DNA of 64,000 nt from contig CBDEGK010000008.1 in the NCBI GenBank assembly GCA_965237855.1, forward strand, positions 620,001 to 684,000, read 5' to 3'. The notes beneath the pieces are model-generated. The model was not told where the DNA came from. It saw nothing but the letters and a program-made list of their open reading frames with translations, and made no database searches. Position 1 is the stretch's first letter. Every line of letters begins with the position of its first letter. Position numbers and translations under genes: made by a program. Source of the DNA: CBDEGK01 sp965237855 (lineage in GTDB: Bacteria > Pseudomonadota > Gammaproteobacteria > Pseudomonadales > Halieaceae). Shown in pieces: positions 1 through 7,843 of this stretch.

Positions 1-1428
1 CTCAGGCATATCATCGCCCCAGCTCTCCAGGTAGGTATGACTGGGTAAAATCACGTCGGCCTGGGCGGTGGTTTCATCCATAAAACTGGAGAGACTGACA
101 ACCAGGGGTATATTTGCCAGTGCCTCTTTGAAACCCGCCGCTTCCGGCAATGTAAACAACGGGTTGGTGTCGTTGATGATCAATACCTCGATGTTGCCCT
201 GGCGGGCCTGCTCGGCAAGCTCAAGCATCTGGCGATAACTTGCCTGGCGTGGGTGGCTGGCAGGGGCTGAATCCTCCGCAAAGCTGGCCGCTGGATTAAA
301 CACCAGGCCGCCGGGCTGGCCCAGGTTGCCGACCAGGTAATTCAGCGCGTTGACAGCAATTAGTGTGTTGAGACCATTGCTGTGGTTTCCCACCCCGTGG
401 CCACCGATGGCTAGACTGGGTTGGGCCTGGGCGAAGGCCTCGGCGAGGTGCACGACAGTGGCCGCGGGCACACCCGTCAGGTCACTCACGTGTTCAGCCG
501 AATAGGTCGTGAGCGCGTCGGCCCAGTGCTCTCGATCGGCGCCCTGGTAGTAGCCTGAGGCAACAATGTGTCGCGCCAGGCCCAGGGCCAGCAGGCCCTC
601 GGTACCTGGCCGGGCGGCAATCCACTCGTCGGCGGCGGCACCACTGAGAGACATGCGTGGTTCGATTTGCACAAAATGGCCTCTTGCTTGCGCCTGGCGA
701 CTGTGGCCAAAACCGAGGCTGTGGTGTACGGGGGAGAGCCAGGTGCCGAGATAGTCAGCGCCGAAAGATAGCAGGTAGCGGGTATTTTTCAGGTCGTAGT
801 AGGGCAGTTTGCGTTCGCCAAAGAAGCGTTCATTGGCAGCGTAAAGTGTGTGCGGGTGGGCGAAATCGTAGTGCAGTAATTGCCCAGAGCCCAACTCTGA
901 CATAAAGACTTCGAATAACTGGGCCAGATGCCCGCGTACACCCTTGGTGAGTAGACACACACGGCTGCCCGTGTTGCTGGCCCGCAAACTGTGCAGACGT
1001 TCGGCGACGCTGGCGAGGCCCTGTTCCCAGGTGGCTGGTGTAAATGATCCGCCAGTGTCAATGCTATTACGCTCTCCAGTGCGCAGCAGGGGCGTGGTAA
1101 GGCGGTCGGGGTTATACAGCTGCTGCAGGCCGGCCTGGCCCATGGCGCAGAGCCGCCCCTGGTTGACCGGGTGGGCGGGATTGCCTTCGATTTTTTTGGC
1201 GCGCCCCTCGCGGGTGCGTACGGAAATTCCGCAGCCAGCAGGGCACATGCCGCACACCGTGTTGTACCAGGTGGCGATACCGGCGCTGAACTGTTCCGGT
1301 GGTACTACCTCGGGAATGAGGTACTCCACCGGATGCTTGATCGATTCCCCCAACATAAAACCGGCACCCACGCCGACACCCCCTGCACCGACAAGCTTGA
1401 AGAACTCTCTGCGGTCTATATTGGCCAA
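1..1428 (-). CDS. actB: Alternative complex III subunit B, molybdopterin-oxidoreductase-like (ActB), 3' part outside window
   Basis: N-terminal 476 codons of a molybdopterin-oxidoreductase-family protein, cut by the left edge. Alternative complex III oxidises quinol and passes electrons to cytochrome c or directly to a caa3 oxidase; ActB is its large periplasmic iron-sulfur subunit. A twin-arginine motif (RREFFK, residues 6-11) followed by a Gly-rich hydrophobic stretch predicts Tat export. A [4Fe-4S] ligand set C59-x2-C62-x3-C66 with C94 precedes a molybdopterin-binding-like domain. No ATG lies near the start, which I place at TTG 1428 because GGAG sits six bases upstream and an in-frame TAA lies just before it. 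It follows actA by 36 bp. The actB identity rests on the pentaheme neighbour and caa3 genes; a polysulfide or other Mo-enzyme catalytic subunit is the alternative. ActB proteins are thought to lack the Mo cofactor, which cannot be judged here. Confidence 0.8.
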   Translation of the reverse strand, partial: MANIDRREFFKLVGAGGVGVGAGFMLGESIKHPVEYLIPEVVPPEQFSAGIATWYNTVCGMCPAGCGISVRTREGRAKKIEGNPAHPVNQGRLCAMGQAGLQQLYNPDRLTTPLLRTGERNSIDTGGSFTPATWEQGLASVAERLHSLRASNTGSRVCLLTKGVRGHLAQLFEVFMSELGSGQLLHYDFAHPHTLYAANERFFGERKLPYYDLKNTRYLLSFGADYLGTWLSPVHHSLGFGHSRQAQARGHFVQIEPRMSLSGAAADEWIAARPGTEGLLALGLARHIVASGYYQGADREHWADALTTYSAEHVSDLTGVPAATVVHLAEAFAQAQPSLAIGGHGVGNHSNGLNTLIAVNALNYLVGNLGQPGGLVFNPAASFAEDSAPASHPRQASYRQMLELAEQARQGNIEVLIINDTNPLFTLPEAAGFKEALANIPLVVSLSSFMDETTAQADVILPSHTYLESWGDDMPE

Positions 1429-1464
1429 TATCTTCTCCAGCTTACGCTTGTGTTAATGGGCCCC

Positions 1465-2004
1465 TCATTTGTGACAGGTCCAGCAATCGAGCCCGTTAAC
1501 CACCTCGTGTTGCTTGTGGCAACTGAGGCACTGACCCATTTCATTCGGCGCCTCGCGGCTTACCCTGGTCATGGTTTCCACGGGTCCATGACAGGTCTGA
1601 CATTCCAGTCCGGCAGCCACGTGGCGTTTGTGGGGGAAATAAACGAAGTCTGGCAAGTCGTGTACCTTGATCCAGGGAATCGGTTCCTGGTTGCGCCAGT
1701 ACTCCATCACCTTGCGTATCTGCGGTCGTTCGGTGGCAATAGACTTGTGGCAGTTCACGCATTTGTTGACGCTGGGTACACCCGCGGAAATGGATCGACG
1801 GGCCTGAACGTGGCAATACTGGCAGGGAATTTCGAACTCACCGGCATGGATTTTGTGACTGAAGTTAATCGGTTGTTCTGGTCTGGTGCCGGGAAAATAA
1901 GCGGCGTTCACCCAGTAGCCCAACAGCAGACCAATAAAACCGACCGCGATCAGCAGGGCCGCCGGTTTGAGGAGTCGCAATGTTGGAACCAGGGAAACAC
2001 TCAT
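1465..2004 (-). CDS. actA: Pentaheme cytochrome c subunit of alternative complex III (ActA)
   Basis: A 179-aa protein with one N-terminal membrane anchor (about residues 14-36) and five CXXCH haem sites: CQYCH, CVNCH, CQTCH, CLSCH and CWTCH, the last at the very C terminus. Extra histidines (FSHKIH, FPHKRH) fit the bis-His ligation of class III-type multihaem cytochromes. Anchor, five haems and a following molybdopterin-like gene match ActA of alternative complex III, which carries electrons in the periplasm from the quinol-oxidising core towards the oxidase. It lies three bases after the GldC-like gene and 36 bp before actB, all on one strand with the cox genes, so cotranscription is likely. 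NrfH/NapC-type or class III cytochromes of other oxidoreductases are less likely because of the context. Confidence 0.85.
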   Translation of the reverse strand: MSVSLVPTLRLLKPAALLIAVGFIGLLLGYWVNAAYFPGTRPEQPINFSHKIHAGEFEIPCQYCHVQARRSISAGVPSVNKCVNCHKSIATERPQIRKVMEYWRNQEPIPWIKVHDLPDFVYFPHKRHVAAGLECQTCHGPVETMTRVSREAPNEMGQCLSCHKQHEVVNGLDCWTCHK

Positions 2005-2007
2005 CTG

Positions 2008-2397
2008 TTAGCTACCCTCACCTAAGCCTGTAACGGACAGGCCCAGTGTTTTGCCAAAGCCATCGCCAAATTCGTGAATCACATCAGCTATTTGCCTGTC
2101 CCTGGTCGCTCGCAAATAGGTGTCGGCCAGTTTATGAATGACCTGGTAGACATGGAGATTCATATCTTCAACCGTCATCTCCTGGGTCCAGAGATCGATG
2201 GACGCGGTGGTTTTTGTCTCGCTATCCCACATTGAAATCATGGCGGACCGACAGTTGGTCGGGCCGGGCTCCTGCGCGTCTGAAGCCTGCCAGACAATAC
2301 GGGTCGGCAATTGGTCGCCATCGAGATCGATGGTCAGTTTGATTTCAGCGGTTCTAGACTGCATTGTGTCGCTTTGATTGCATGAAGTAGTATTCAT
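2008..2397 (-). CDS. GldC-like protein in the cox-ACIII operon
   Basis: A 129-aa soluble protein. Residues about 14-120 carry the pattern of the gliding-motility-associated GldC family: AEIKLTIDLD near the start, then SAMISMWD, then IDLWTQEM and LADTYLRAT. GldC is described mainly from Bacteroidetes and its biochemical role is not firmly known. The ATG at 2397 is preferred because a longer in-frame extension to 2676 would lie antisense to the DUF2909 gene and has low-complexity, non-domain-like composition. It starts about 215 bp after the subunit III gene and ends three bases before actA, so it is embedded in the respiratory operon. The context suggests a role in assembly or function of the caa3/ACIII complexes; that is inference. 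There is no signal peptide or membrane segment, so it should act in the cytoplasm. Confidence 0.7.
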   Translation of the reverse strand: MNTTSCNQSDTMQSRTAEIKLTIDLDGDQLPTRIVWQASDAQEPGPTNCRSAMISMWDSETKTTASIDLWTQEMTVEDMNLHVYQVIHKLADTYLRATRDRQIADVIHEFGDGFGKTLGLSVTGLGEGS

Positions 2398-2427
2398 AGT
2401 CCGGTCACTCTCAGGCTCTGGTACTGC

Positions 2428-2616
2428 ATGTACAACTTTCTGATTCTTGCCGTTATGCTCGTCATTCTTGTCAGTTTGGGCAGTAGTCTGTTCTTCCTGG
2501 TTCGAGATCGCGGCAAGACCCGGCGCTCGCTCATTGCGTTGAGTGTGCGCGTGGCCTTCTCGATACTCCTGCTCGCGCTTCTGGCTTGGGGTTTTGCATT
2601 CAGATACATGCCCTAA
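2428..2616 (+). CDS. Twin-transmembrane protein, DUF2909 family
   Basis: A 62-aa protein made almost wholly of two hydrophobic helices (about residues 4-25 and 38-58) joined by a short basic loop (RDRGKTRR). Size, layout and position fit the DUF2909 twin-transmembrane family, which in gammaproteobacteria is commonly found beside cytochrome c oxidase genes, often just after subunit III and on the opposite strand. Its stop overlaps the stop of the subunit III gene by a few bases in convergent orientation. The function is unknown; a small accessory of the oxidase is the obvious guess. The ribosome-binding site is weak, which leaves the start slightly uncertain. Confidence 0.7.
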   Translation: MYNFLILAVMLVILVSLGSSLFFLVRDRGKTRRSLIALSVRVAFSILLLALLAWGFAFRYMP

Positions 2617-3515
2617 AACCAATACACAAAGGTAAATAGAAATAACCAGACCACATCGACGAAGTGCCAATACCAACTGACTGCTTCAAACGCAAAGTGA
2701 TTATCCGCATTGAAATGCCCCTTTATGCAACGCAACCACATGACCGTCAGCATAATGGTCCCCATGGTGACGTGGGCGCCGTGGAAGCCGGTTAACAGAA
2801 AAAAGGTCGAGCCATAGATGCCGGAACTCAGGCTAAGCCCCAGTTCCTGGTAGGCGTGGACGTATTCCACCACCTGTAGACTGAGAAAAATCGCGCCCAG
2901 GATCACCGTGATACCGAGCCAAATTGTCAGGGGTGTTCTTGAGTTTTTCTTCAATGCCCAGTGTGCAAGGGTGACCGTAAGACTGCTGGTTACCAGGATA
3001 ACGGTATTGATAAAAGGTAATCCCCAGGCCTCCATCGCCTCTGTCGCTGAACCGCCGGGGGTCATAAACAGGGGCCAGGTATCCGCGAAATCCGGCCACA
3101 ACAGCAAATGGGTTTGCAGATTGTTGCCGGCTCCGGCCAGCCAGGGCACGGAAATAATTCGGGCGTAAAAGAGCGCCCCGAAGAAGGCGGCAAAAAACAT
3201 CACTTCCGACAGGATGAACCAGAGCATCGCCATGCGGTAGCTGCGGTCGAGCTGCCCGCTGACCATGCCCCTGAGTGATTCTCGAATAACTGTCCCGAAC
3301 CAGCCAAACATCATAAATGCGATCATGGCCAGGCCGACATAGAAAATCGGTTCGCCGAAGCTCCCCTCGGCCGCAACTTTCTCGGTACTTTGATGGATAA
3401 AATTGACCGCGCCAAAGGCGGTGACGGCGAGCGCGGTAGACCCAACGATGGGCCAGACGCTGCTGTGGGGCACATAGTAGCGGGGAGTTTCAGTGTAGTT
3501 GTCAGCCGTGCTCAT
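2613..3515 (-). CDS. ctaE: Cytochrome c oxidase subunit III
   Basis: A 300-aa polytopic membrane protein of the haem-copper oxidase subunit III family, about seven helices. Recognisable family blocks are WPIVGS near the N terminus, EVMFFAAFFGALFYAR, and the C-terminal LLTGFHGAHVTMGT and YWHFVDVVWLFLFTFVYWF. Subunit III supports proton uptake and protects the catalytic core of subunit I but carries no redox centre. The start is the ATG at 3515, whose ATGA overlaps the ctaG stop; a longer in-frame extension upstream would run through ctaG and has no family similarity. This 4-bp overlap implies translational coupling. The stop overlaps that of the convergent DUF2909 gene. Confidence 0.95.
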   Translation of the reverse strand: MSTADNYTETPRYYVPHSSVWPIVGSTALAVTAFGAVNFIHQSTEKVAAEGSFGEPIFYVGLAMIAFMMFGWFGTVIRESLRGMVSGQLDRSYRMAMLWFILSEVMFFAAFFGALFYARIISVPWLAGAGNNLQTHLLLWPDFADTWPLFMTPGGSATEAMEAWGLPFINTVILVTSSLTVTLAHWALKKNSRTPLTIWLGITVILGAIFLSLQVVEYVHAYQELGLSLSSGIYGSTFFLLTGFHGAHVTMGTIMLTVMWLRCIKGHFNADNHFAFEAVSWYWHFVDVVWLFLFTFVYWF

Positions 3516-4078
3516 CCGCTCGTACCTCGAAACAGTGTGTAGGATAAACTGAAGGTCTGGATTTCCTCCGGCAGCTCTCTGTCGACAATAAAAGTGACTG
3601 GCATTTCCATGTCCTGGCCGGCTTCTAATCGTTGTTGCGTGAAGCAGAAACACTCGGTTTTATGCAGGTGCAGGGCGGCCTCTCCCGGCGAGACACTGGG
3701 CACGGCCTGCCCAATTACCGCCTGGCTGGCGCGGTTGCGCACGTAAAAATGGGTGGTATAGCTCTTACCTGGCTGCACACTTAGCTGGCGCTCCATTGGT
3801 CTAAATTCCCAGGGCATGCCGTTTCCCACCTGGGCCAGAAACTGTATGGTCACGGTGCGATTGATCGCTTCATTCCCATTTTCATAGGCCCTCTCATCGG
3901 CCGAGGAACTCTGTGCCGATGCACTCCCGCCGGTTTTACCATTGAGTCCGGTCAACTCGCAGAACACGTCGTACAGCGGTACCAGGGCAAACGAAAAACC
4001 GAACATACCCGCGGCCAACAACAGCAGCAGGCCGGTGTGTTTGCGTTGCTCTTTTCGGGGCTGGGGCTGGGGGCTCAT
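3512..4078 (-). CDS. ctaG: Cytochrome c oxidase assembly protein CtaG/Cox11
   Basis: A 188-aa protein that delivers copper to the CuB site of subunit I. It has a basic cytoplasmic N terminus, one membrane anchor (about residues 15-35), then the conserved YDVFCELTGLNGK segment and a periplasmic beta-sandwich containing the copper-binding CFCF motif (in TECFCFTQQ, around residue 130). These are the signature elements of Cox11/CtaG (COG3175). It overlaps the subunit I gene by 4 bp (ATGA) and the subunit III gene by 4 bp, so subunits and chaperone are made from one coupled message. No key residue is missing. Confidence 0.95.
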   Translation of the reverse strand: MSPQPQPRKEQRKHTGLLLLLAAGMFGFSFALVPLYDVFCELTGLNGKTGGSASAQSSSADERAYENGNEAINRTVTIQFLAQVGNGMPWEFRPMERQLSVQPGKSYTTHFYVRNRASQAVIGQAVPSVSPGEAALHLHKTECFCFTQQRLEAGQDMEMPVTFIVDRELPEEIQTFSLSYTLFRGTSG

Positions 4079-5670
4079 GTGTCCTCACCCCCCTCAAATG
4101 GCGGCGGTGTCTCGAAGGTGTGTAGCGGTGCGGGGGAGGGGACGGTCCACTCCAGGCCTGCCGCTCCTTCCCACACCTGGCTGGTTGCCGGCTCTCCACC
4201 GCGGATCGTTTTAATCACGATATACAAAAACAAGACCTGGGTGAGACCGAGCAGCCCTGAACCAATGCTGGACACCATGTTGAAGTCGGTAAATTGGATA
4301 GAGTAGTCGACTATGCGGCGCGGCATACCGGCGAGACCGGAAAAATGCATGGGGAAAAATGTCAGGTTGACGGCGATCAGCGCGGTCCAGAAATGGAGTT
4401 TACCCAGTCGCTCGTCGTACATGTGGCCGGTCCACTTGGGCAGCCAGTAGTACACCGCCGCCATGGTGCCAAAAATAGCACCTGGATATAACACGTAGTG
4501 GAAGTGCGCAACGACAAAGAAGGTGTCGTGGTACTGAAAGTCGGCAGGTACCAGGGCCAGCATTAATCCAGAGAAACCGCCGATGCTGAACAGGACGACA
4601 AAACCCACGGCAAATAACATCGGGGTTTCCAGGGTGATTGAGCCGCGCCACATGGTCGCCACCCAGTTAAACACCTTCACCCCGGTGGGCACTGCAATCA
4701 TCATGGTCGCATACATGAAGAACAGTTCACCAAAGACCGGCATTCCCGTGGTGAACATGTGATGGCCCCAGACAATAAAGGACAAAAACGCGATGGACGC
4801 AGTCGCGTAGACCATGGAGTGATAGCCGAACAACCTTTTGCGCGCGAAGGTGGGAATGATCTCAGAGGCGATACCGAAGCTGGGTAAGATCAGGATGTAA
4901 ACTTCGGGATGACCGAAGAACCAGAAAATATGTTGGAACATCACCGGGTCGCCGCCACCGGAGGCATTAAAAAAGGCGGTACCAAAGTGGCGATCCATCA
5001 GCATCATCGTGACCACGCCGGCTAGTACCGGCATCACCATAATTAGCAGAAAGGCCGTGATTAACCAGGTCCAGACGAATAGCGGCATCTTGAACCAGGT
5101 CATCTCCGGTGCCCGCAGGTTAAAAATGGTGACGAGAATATTGATGGCCCCCAGCACCGATGATATTCCCATCAGGTGCACACCAAATATAAAGAAGTCC
5201 GTGCTCGGCGGACCATAGGTGGTCGATAAGGGGGCGTAGAAGGTCCAGCCAAAATTGGGTGCGCCGCCTTCCATGAACAGTGAGCTGAGCAGTAGCGTGA
5301 AAGCGAAGGGAAGAATCCAGAAACTGAAATTGTTGAGTCGCGGCAAGGCCATGTCCGGCGCGCCGATCATCAGCGGAATCATCCAGTTAGCCAGCCCCAC
5401 AAAGGCTGGCATCACCACGCCAAAGACCATGACCAGGCCGTGCAAGGTCACCATCTGGTTGTAGAAGTCGGGCTGGATAAATTGGAGTCCGGGTTGGAAC
5501 AGTTCCAGGCGAATAACCAGGGCCAGCGCCCCGGCGATGAAAAACAGCGTGAAACTGAGCCACAGGTACAACGTACCGATTTCCTTGTGATTGGTTGTCA
5601 GTAACCAGCGAGCGAAAAATGCGATCACAGGATGGCGAGGCGCGGTGTCAACTTCTGAGTGAGTAGTCAT
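4075..5670 (-). CDS. ctaD: Cytochrome c oxidase subunit I
   Basis: A 531-aa, about twelve-helix catalytic subunit of an A-type haem-copper oxidase; it reduces oxygen at the haem a3-CuB site and pumps protons. Visible landmarks are NHKEIGTLY near the start, the low-spin haem ligand region MVTLHGLVMVF, the GHPEVYILILPSFG block with the cross-linked His-Tyr pair of CuB, the HHMF pair, and HDTFFVVAHFHYVL carrying the haem a and a3 ligands. K-channel-type residues (MMLMDRHFGTAFF) are present. It begins three bases after the subunit II stop and its end overlaps ctaG. Length and motifs are normal for the aa3/caa3 family. Confidence 0.97.
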   Translation of the reverse strand: MTTHSEVDTAPRHPVIAFFARWLLTTNHKEIGTLYLWLSFTLFFIAGALALVIRLELFQPGLQFIQPDFYNQMVTLHGLVMVFGVVMPAFVGLANWMIPLMIGAPDMALPRLNNFSFWILPFAFTLLLSSLFMEGGAPNFGWTFYAPLSTTYGPPSTDFFIFGVHLMGISSVLGAINILVTIFNLRAPEMTWFKMPLFVWTWLITAFLLIMVMPVLAGVVTMMLMDRHFGTAFFNASGGGDPVMFQHIFWFFGHPEVYILILPSFGIASEIIPTFARKRLFGYHSMVYATASIAFLSFIVWGHHMFTTGMPVFGELFFMYATMMIAVPTGVKVFNWVATMWRGSITLETPMLFAVGFVVLFSIGGFSGLMLALVPADFQYHDTFFVVAHFHYVLYPGAIFGTMAAVYYWLPKWTGHMYDERLGKLHFWTALIAVNLTFFPMHFSGLAGMPRRIVDYSIQFTDFNMVSSIGSGLLGLTQVLFLYIVIKTIRGGEPATSQVWEGAAGLEWTVPSPAPLHTFETPPPFEGGEDT

Positions 5671-5673
5671 AGC

Positions 5674-6819
5674 TTAGCGAGCCAGGTAAATCGTCATGGG
5701 CTGGATAAGATCCCCGGTATTGTTGCCCCAGGCGCTGCGTTCATAGGTCATCACCGCGGCAAGATCCACATCGGAAAGCTGCGGTGCCCAGGCTTGCATC
5801 TCGGTATCGGCCTTGCCGTTCATCACCCGGTCAATGTGCTCATCGATGGCTCCGGTCGCGATAGGGCTGCCGGCCAGGGCGGGATACTTGCCCGCTTGTC
5901 CGGTGCCTTCCGGCTGATGGCAAGTGGCGCAGTGCTCCAGGAAAACTTCCTCTCCCCGGGGTAACAGTTCCCCCATGCTCCAGGACCTGTTGCGATCTGC
6001 CACTGCGGTCTCTGAGGCGAGGGCGATGGCCAATCGTTGATCCTCTATCCAACTATCAAATTCCTCCTCCGCTATTACCTCTACCACCAACGGCATAAAA
6101 GCGTGACCCTTACCGCATAGCTCCGCGCATTGCCCCCGGTGCACTCCTGGTTGATTCACCCGCGTCCAGGCCTCGTTGATATAGCCCGGAATTGCGTCTT
6201 GTTTTACCGCGAAGTCTGGCACCCACCAGGAGTGAATCACGTCTTTGGACGTGGTCAGGAAACGCACCTTCTTGTGGGTGGGCAGCACCAGGGGCTTGTC
6301 CACCTCCAGCAGGTAGTTTTCGGTCTTGGGTTCCAGGTTGTCTATCTGCGCTTGGGGTGTGGCGAGATTGCTGTAAAAACCAAAATCCGCTTCCACGTAC
6401 TGATAGTGCCATTTCCACTGGGAGGCAGTGATGAGAACGGTGAAATCAGCATCACTGTTGTCTTCGATATCCAGCAAGGTGGAGGTGGCTGGTATAGCCA
6501 TGCCGATCAGGATTACGATCGGGATCAGTGTCCACAGTACTTCCACCAACAGACTCTCGTGAAATTTGGCCGGTTCTGGTCGCCGCGAGCGATGGTGGGC
6601 AAAGAGCGTGTAAAAGATAGCGCCGAAGACAATGACGCTAATGACGACGCAGACTGCCAGGCTGAGGTGATGCAGTGCCTGGATACGCTGACTCATATCG
6701 GTGACGCCCGCGCGCATATCCCACTCCAGGGCAAAGCTGGGGCGCGCGCATAACCAGAGTGCAGTTAACACTCCCGCATGCTTAAGGCCGGTTGAGAGAT
6801 GGCTCGCAGTGGCAGTCAC
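5674..6819 (-). CDS. ctaC: Cytochrome c oxidase subunit II with fused cytochrome c domain (caa3 type)
   Basis: A 381-aa protein: signal peptide (about residues 1-30), two membrane helices, a cupredoxin CuA domain and a C-terminal cytochrome c. CuA ligands are in the conserved WWVPDFAVKQDAIPG segment and in CAELCGKGHAFM near residue 230. A haem site CATCH near residue 295 begins the fused c domain, which makes this a caa3-type enzyme that takes electrons from a donor such as alternative complex III. Translation starts at GTG (6819), with AAGGA five bases upstream; the following residues form a good signal peptide. It is the first cox gene, 58 bp after a small anchored-protein gene on the same strand. 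Confidence 0.95.
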   Translation of the reverse strand: MTATASHLSTGLKHAGVLTALWLCARPSFALEWDMRAGVTDMSQRIQALHHLSLAVCVVISVIVFGAIFYTLFAHHRSRRPEPAKFHESLLVEVLWTLIPIVILIGMAIPATSTLLDIEDNSDADFTVLITASQWKWHYQYVEADFGFYSNLATPQAQIDNLEPKTENYLLEVDKPLVLPTHKKVRFLTTSKDVIHSWWVPDFAVKQDAIPGYINEAWTRVNQPGVHRGQCAELCGKGHAFMPLVVEVIAEEEFDSWIEDQRLAIALASETAVADRNRSWSMGELLPRGEEVFLEHCATCHQPEGTGQAGKYPALAGSPIATGAIDEHIDRVMNGKADTEMQAWAPQLSDVDLAAVMTYERSAWGNNTGDLIQPMTIYLAR

Positions 6820-6877
6820 AGTTATCCTTGTCCGTTATTTTTAACCCTTATTATTTTTCCTTCTGGTCATCCTTGAT

Positions 6878-7288
6878 TTAGCGTCTCAATTGGAGCGTGG
6901 TTCGCAGTTTATTGTTACCCTGCCAGTCGCGGTAGCGTATAGCTTCCGCACGTTCGGTGGCGCTTGCCCAGTCACCGCGGTGGGCCAGTAAGAATTCATC
7001 GCCGGAAATTTTTGCCTGCCAGGCTTCGCCATTCCAATCGATGAAGGCCAGACTGGGGTTGTTGTGGCGGTGCCACTTTTCAGAATTTTGCGGAAGTTGC
7101 TCGAATGTCTCGTCGCGAATCCAGGCGCTCCACTTCTCGTGGTTCCAGGAAACAAACTGCATGGTGTCGCGAGCCCAGGGTTGATTGACAGGCTCACTGC
7201 CGCTGTAGACGGTTGCCTCAAACGCGAATTTGGCTGCCACCACAACGGCCAGCATCGCTGCTATCAGACTGAAACCAACCTTGTACAT
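6878..7288 (-). CDS. Membrane-anchored hypothetical protein upstream of the cox genes
   Basis: A 136-aa protein I do not recognise. It has an N-terminal hydrophobic segment (about residues 4-22) that could be an uncleaved anchor or a signal peptide, and then a Trp-rich, charged domain (motifs SWNHEKWSAWIRDE, EKWHRHNN, DWNGEAWQAK) expected in the periplasm. The ATG at 7288 is chosen over an upstream in-frame ATG because GGAG lies six bases before it and the hydrophobic segment then starts at once. It ends 58 bp before the subunit II gene on the same strand and may be the first gene of the respiratory operon. The function is unknown. Confidence 0.6.
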   Translation of the reverse strand: MYKVGFSLIAAMLAVVVAAKFAFEATVYSGSEPVNQPWARDTMQFVSWNHEKWSAWIRDETFEQLPQNSEKWHRHNNPSLAFIDWNGEAWQAKISGDEFLLAHRGDWASATERAEAIRYRDWQGNNKLRTTLQLRR

Positions 7289-7437
7289 CGGCCTCTCCGT
7301 GTTCCGCCACGATGGGCAGGCACTATAGGGTGCGCCCACTCCCGACGGGTGTTGAGCGTAGGCTTAAGTCTAGACAATAATTTCAAGGTCTGCATTTTTT
7401 CTCTGTCCGAGGCCCTTGGGTTGGCTCTTCGGCGTGT

Positions 7438-7650
7438 CTAGAGACGCTGCAGCCCCGGCAGTTTGATGTGCATGGCGGTCCAGTAGGGGATCCAGACGTC
7501 GGGCTCGTTGTGAAACTGCAACCGCAAGCCATCGCGGTCGTTGTGTACTTCCCAGTCGTTGCCGTAGTCGTCGGTGTAATGGTCGCCGATTTGGGCATCA
7601 TCGTTTAGCAAAACCTGTTCTACACTGCCTTCCAGCGGGGTATGGCGCAT
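7438..7650 (-). CDS. Small acidic hypothetical protein
   Basis: A 70-aa acidic, soluble protein with no signal peptide, no membrane segment and no motif I can name. Its sequence is non-repetitive, with a Trp/Tyr-containing centre (DYGNDWEVHND, VWIPYWTAM), and looks like a small folded domain rather than a random frame. It sits between the respiratory cluster and the divergently transcribed gltB. An overlapping frame of similar length exists on the same strand, so the assignment is tentative. Confidence 0.45.
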   Translation of the reverse strand: MRHTPLEGSVEQVLLNDDAQIGDHYTDDYGNDWEVHNDRDGLRLQFHNEPDVWIPYWTAMHIKLPGLQRL

Positions 7651-7843
7651 AGGATTGTCCTCTCCATATAACGGGTGACGGTAAACAACAGCACGTCTAA
7701 AAAATAGTCCAAGCCTGCGCGAAGTACAAGCGCGGGAAATTCCGAATTCCCTGTATCTTCCGGCAAAAACTTCTATTCTTTAGTAGACGGTGCTTAGATA
7801 TCGATAACCTGAATTCTCCACAGGTCTCGAAATGGTATAGGTC

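Noticed and set aside
1171..2025. Long plus-strand frame across the ActA/ActB region
   Set aside because: It is antisense to two well-supported minus-strand genes with haem and Fe-S motifs and shows no protein-family features.
2398..2676. In-frame N-terminal extension of the GldC-like gene
   Set aside because: It lies antisense to the DUF2909 gene, is low-complexity and charged, and the family domain begins after ATG 2397.
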